Source: Streptomyces sindenensis
Lineage (GTDB): Bacteria > Actinomycetota > Actinomycetes > Streptomycetales > Streptomycetaceae
Assembly: GCF_014649035.1 (NCBI RefSeq)
Contig: NZ_BMSG01000031.1
Span: 25,760 to 89,759 of the forward strand
DNA length: 64,000 nucleotides
Direction: 5' to 3'
Positions within the stretch are counted from its first letter, which is position 1. Each line of letters begins with the position of its first letter. Under the pieces are notes generated by a model. The model did not search any database. It was not told the origin of the DNA and saw only the letters and a program-made list of their open reading frames with translations. Below, piece after piece: positions 63,295 through 64,000 of this stretch. The position numbers and the translations under genes were made by a program.

Positions 63295-63860
63295 GTGTGG
63301 GCCAAGCTCCACCGCCTGGTCCTTGACGAACTCGGTGCCCGCGGCGAGCTGGACTGGTCGCGCTGCGCGATCGACTCGGTGAACATGAGGGCCCTGAAAA
63401 AGGGGACCTGACAGGTCCGAATCCTGTCGATCGGGGCAAGTACGGCTCGAAGATCCACCTGATCACGGAACGGTCGGGTCTGCCCATATCCATCGGCATC
63501 TCTGGAGCCAACCTGCACGACAGCCAGGCCCTCATGCCGCTTGTGAAGGGCACCCCGCCGATCCGCTCGCGCCGCGGTCGCCGACGGCGCAAGCCCGGAA
63601 ACCTCCACGCGGACAAGGGCTACGACTACGACCACCTGCGGCGATGGTTAGGCGAACGCGGCATCACCCACCGCATCGCCCGCAAGGGAGTCGAGTCTTC
63701 CCAACGGCTGGGCCGCCACCGCTGGCCCGTGGAACGAACCACGGCCTGGCTCGCCGGCTGCCGCCGCCTTCACCGACGCTACGAACGCAAGGCCGACCAC
63801 TTCCTCGCCTTCACCAACATCGCCTGCACCCTTATCTGCTATCGCCGACTCACTAGATGA
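63295..63860 (+). mobile_element. 5'-truncated IS5-family transposase remnant
   Basis: The first preserved residues VWAKLHRLVLDELGARGELD lack the N-terminal HTH half. The frame reads SVNMRALKKGT up to a TGA at 63409. A -1 shift on AAAAAGGGG (63397-63405) continues as DLTGPNPVDRGKYGSKIHLI, NLHADKGYDYDHLRRWLGER and GVESSQRLGRHRWPVERTTA, the IS427-type DDE core. Such IS5 elements often use this shift naturally, but here the 5' part is gone, so it is dead. Confidence 0.85.
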
Positions 63861-64000
63861 GCCAGACCAGGCAACTTCAGCGCCTGTGCAAGCCCGCGCC
63901 CCACAGCGCAGAGTCTTGCATGGCCTTGGCCCCGCCATCGGGACTGCTGCACGGATGAGTGACACCTGACCTGGCTTGCTGAGAAGCGGCCTGGAAGGAT
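63861..64000. other. Right edge, possible further IS fragment
   Basis: 140 bases after the transposase remnant. No complete terminal repeat or gene is visible before the window ends. Confidence 0.25.

Noticed and set aside
57474..64000. Candidate complete integrative element
   Set aside because: No integrase, excisionase or att repeats could be found; the segment is better explained as accumulated IS insertions and gene decay.

Overview
The window is high-GC actinobacterial chromosome, almost certainly Streptomyces. Genes have GC-rich third positions, start codons include GTG and TTG, and many adjacent genes overlap by ATGA or GTGA. Markers of the group are a Spo0M homologue, MptB, several SpoIIE-type phosphatases, conservon components, a DUF6397 protein and an LAETG sortase substrate. 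No biosynthetic gene cluster, rRNA operon or CRISPR array was seen. There is one tRNA gene (tRNA-Trp, CCA).

Layout. 0-9 kb: a polysaccharide-use locus with a PL8 lyase, a sugar ABC importer (binding lipoprotein plus two permeases), a 2-hydroxyacid dehydrogenase, a phosphodiesterase-like gene cut by the window edge, and a DeoR-HTH/LacI-sensor regulator; shared palindromic sites suggest local control. 9-17 kb: DinB-like, binding-protein-like, GNAT and small genes, spo0M, then a coupled pair of CBS-domain/CNNM membrane proteins. 16-25.5 kb: a YrdC/YciO protein, ABC-F with a coupled P-loop kinase, mptB, tRNA-Trp, a SpoIIE phosphatase and a MASE1 membrane sensor. 25.5-32.8 kb: an orphan antitoxin-like protein, a sigma factor fused through a membrane segment to an extracellular CAP domain, a lone cytochrome oxidase subunit I, an F420-dependent-reductase-like protein and an SRPBCC protein with tandem operator-like repeats. 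33-42 kb: 3-hydroxyisobutyryl-CoA hydrolase-like protein, a PAS/GAF/SpoIIE/HATPase regulator, a sortase-anchored surface protein, and a partial conservon (roadblock and GTPase genes only). 42-50.5 kb: ArsR regulator with a MgtA-like P-type ATPase and a minimal TatA, TerD, methyltransferase, MpaB-type oxygenase and a fatty-acid desaturase. 50.8-57.5 kb: SNF2 helicase coupled to a SWIM zinc-finger protein, a Tat-exported amidase, and a GAF regulator split by a frameshift.

From 57.5 kb to the end the character changes. A complete IS5-type element with 39-bp terminal inverted repeats sits 9 bp before a start codon. It is followed by decayed genes (helicase-associated fragment, Asp23/Gls24 fragment, DNA-3-methyladenine glycosylase with a premature amber codon), small orphan ORFs in locally AT-richer DNA, a TPR-like protein of unknown role and a 5'-truncated IS5 transposase. 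This looks like a plasticity zone.

The strongest candidates for unusual biology are the membrane-tethered sigma-CAP fusion, the split MASE1/SpoIIE pair, the incomplete conservon, and the regulator-operator set of the lyase locus. Nothing here can be claimed as a wholly new system from sequence alone.
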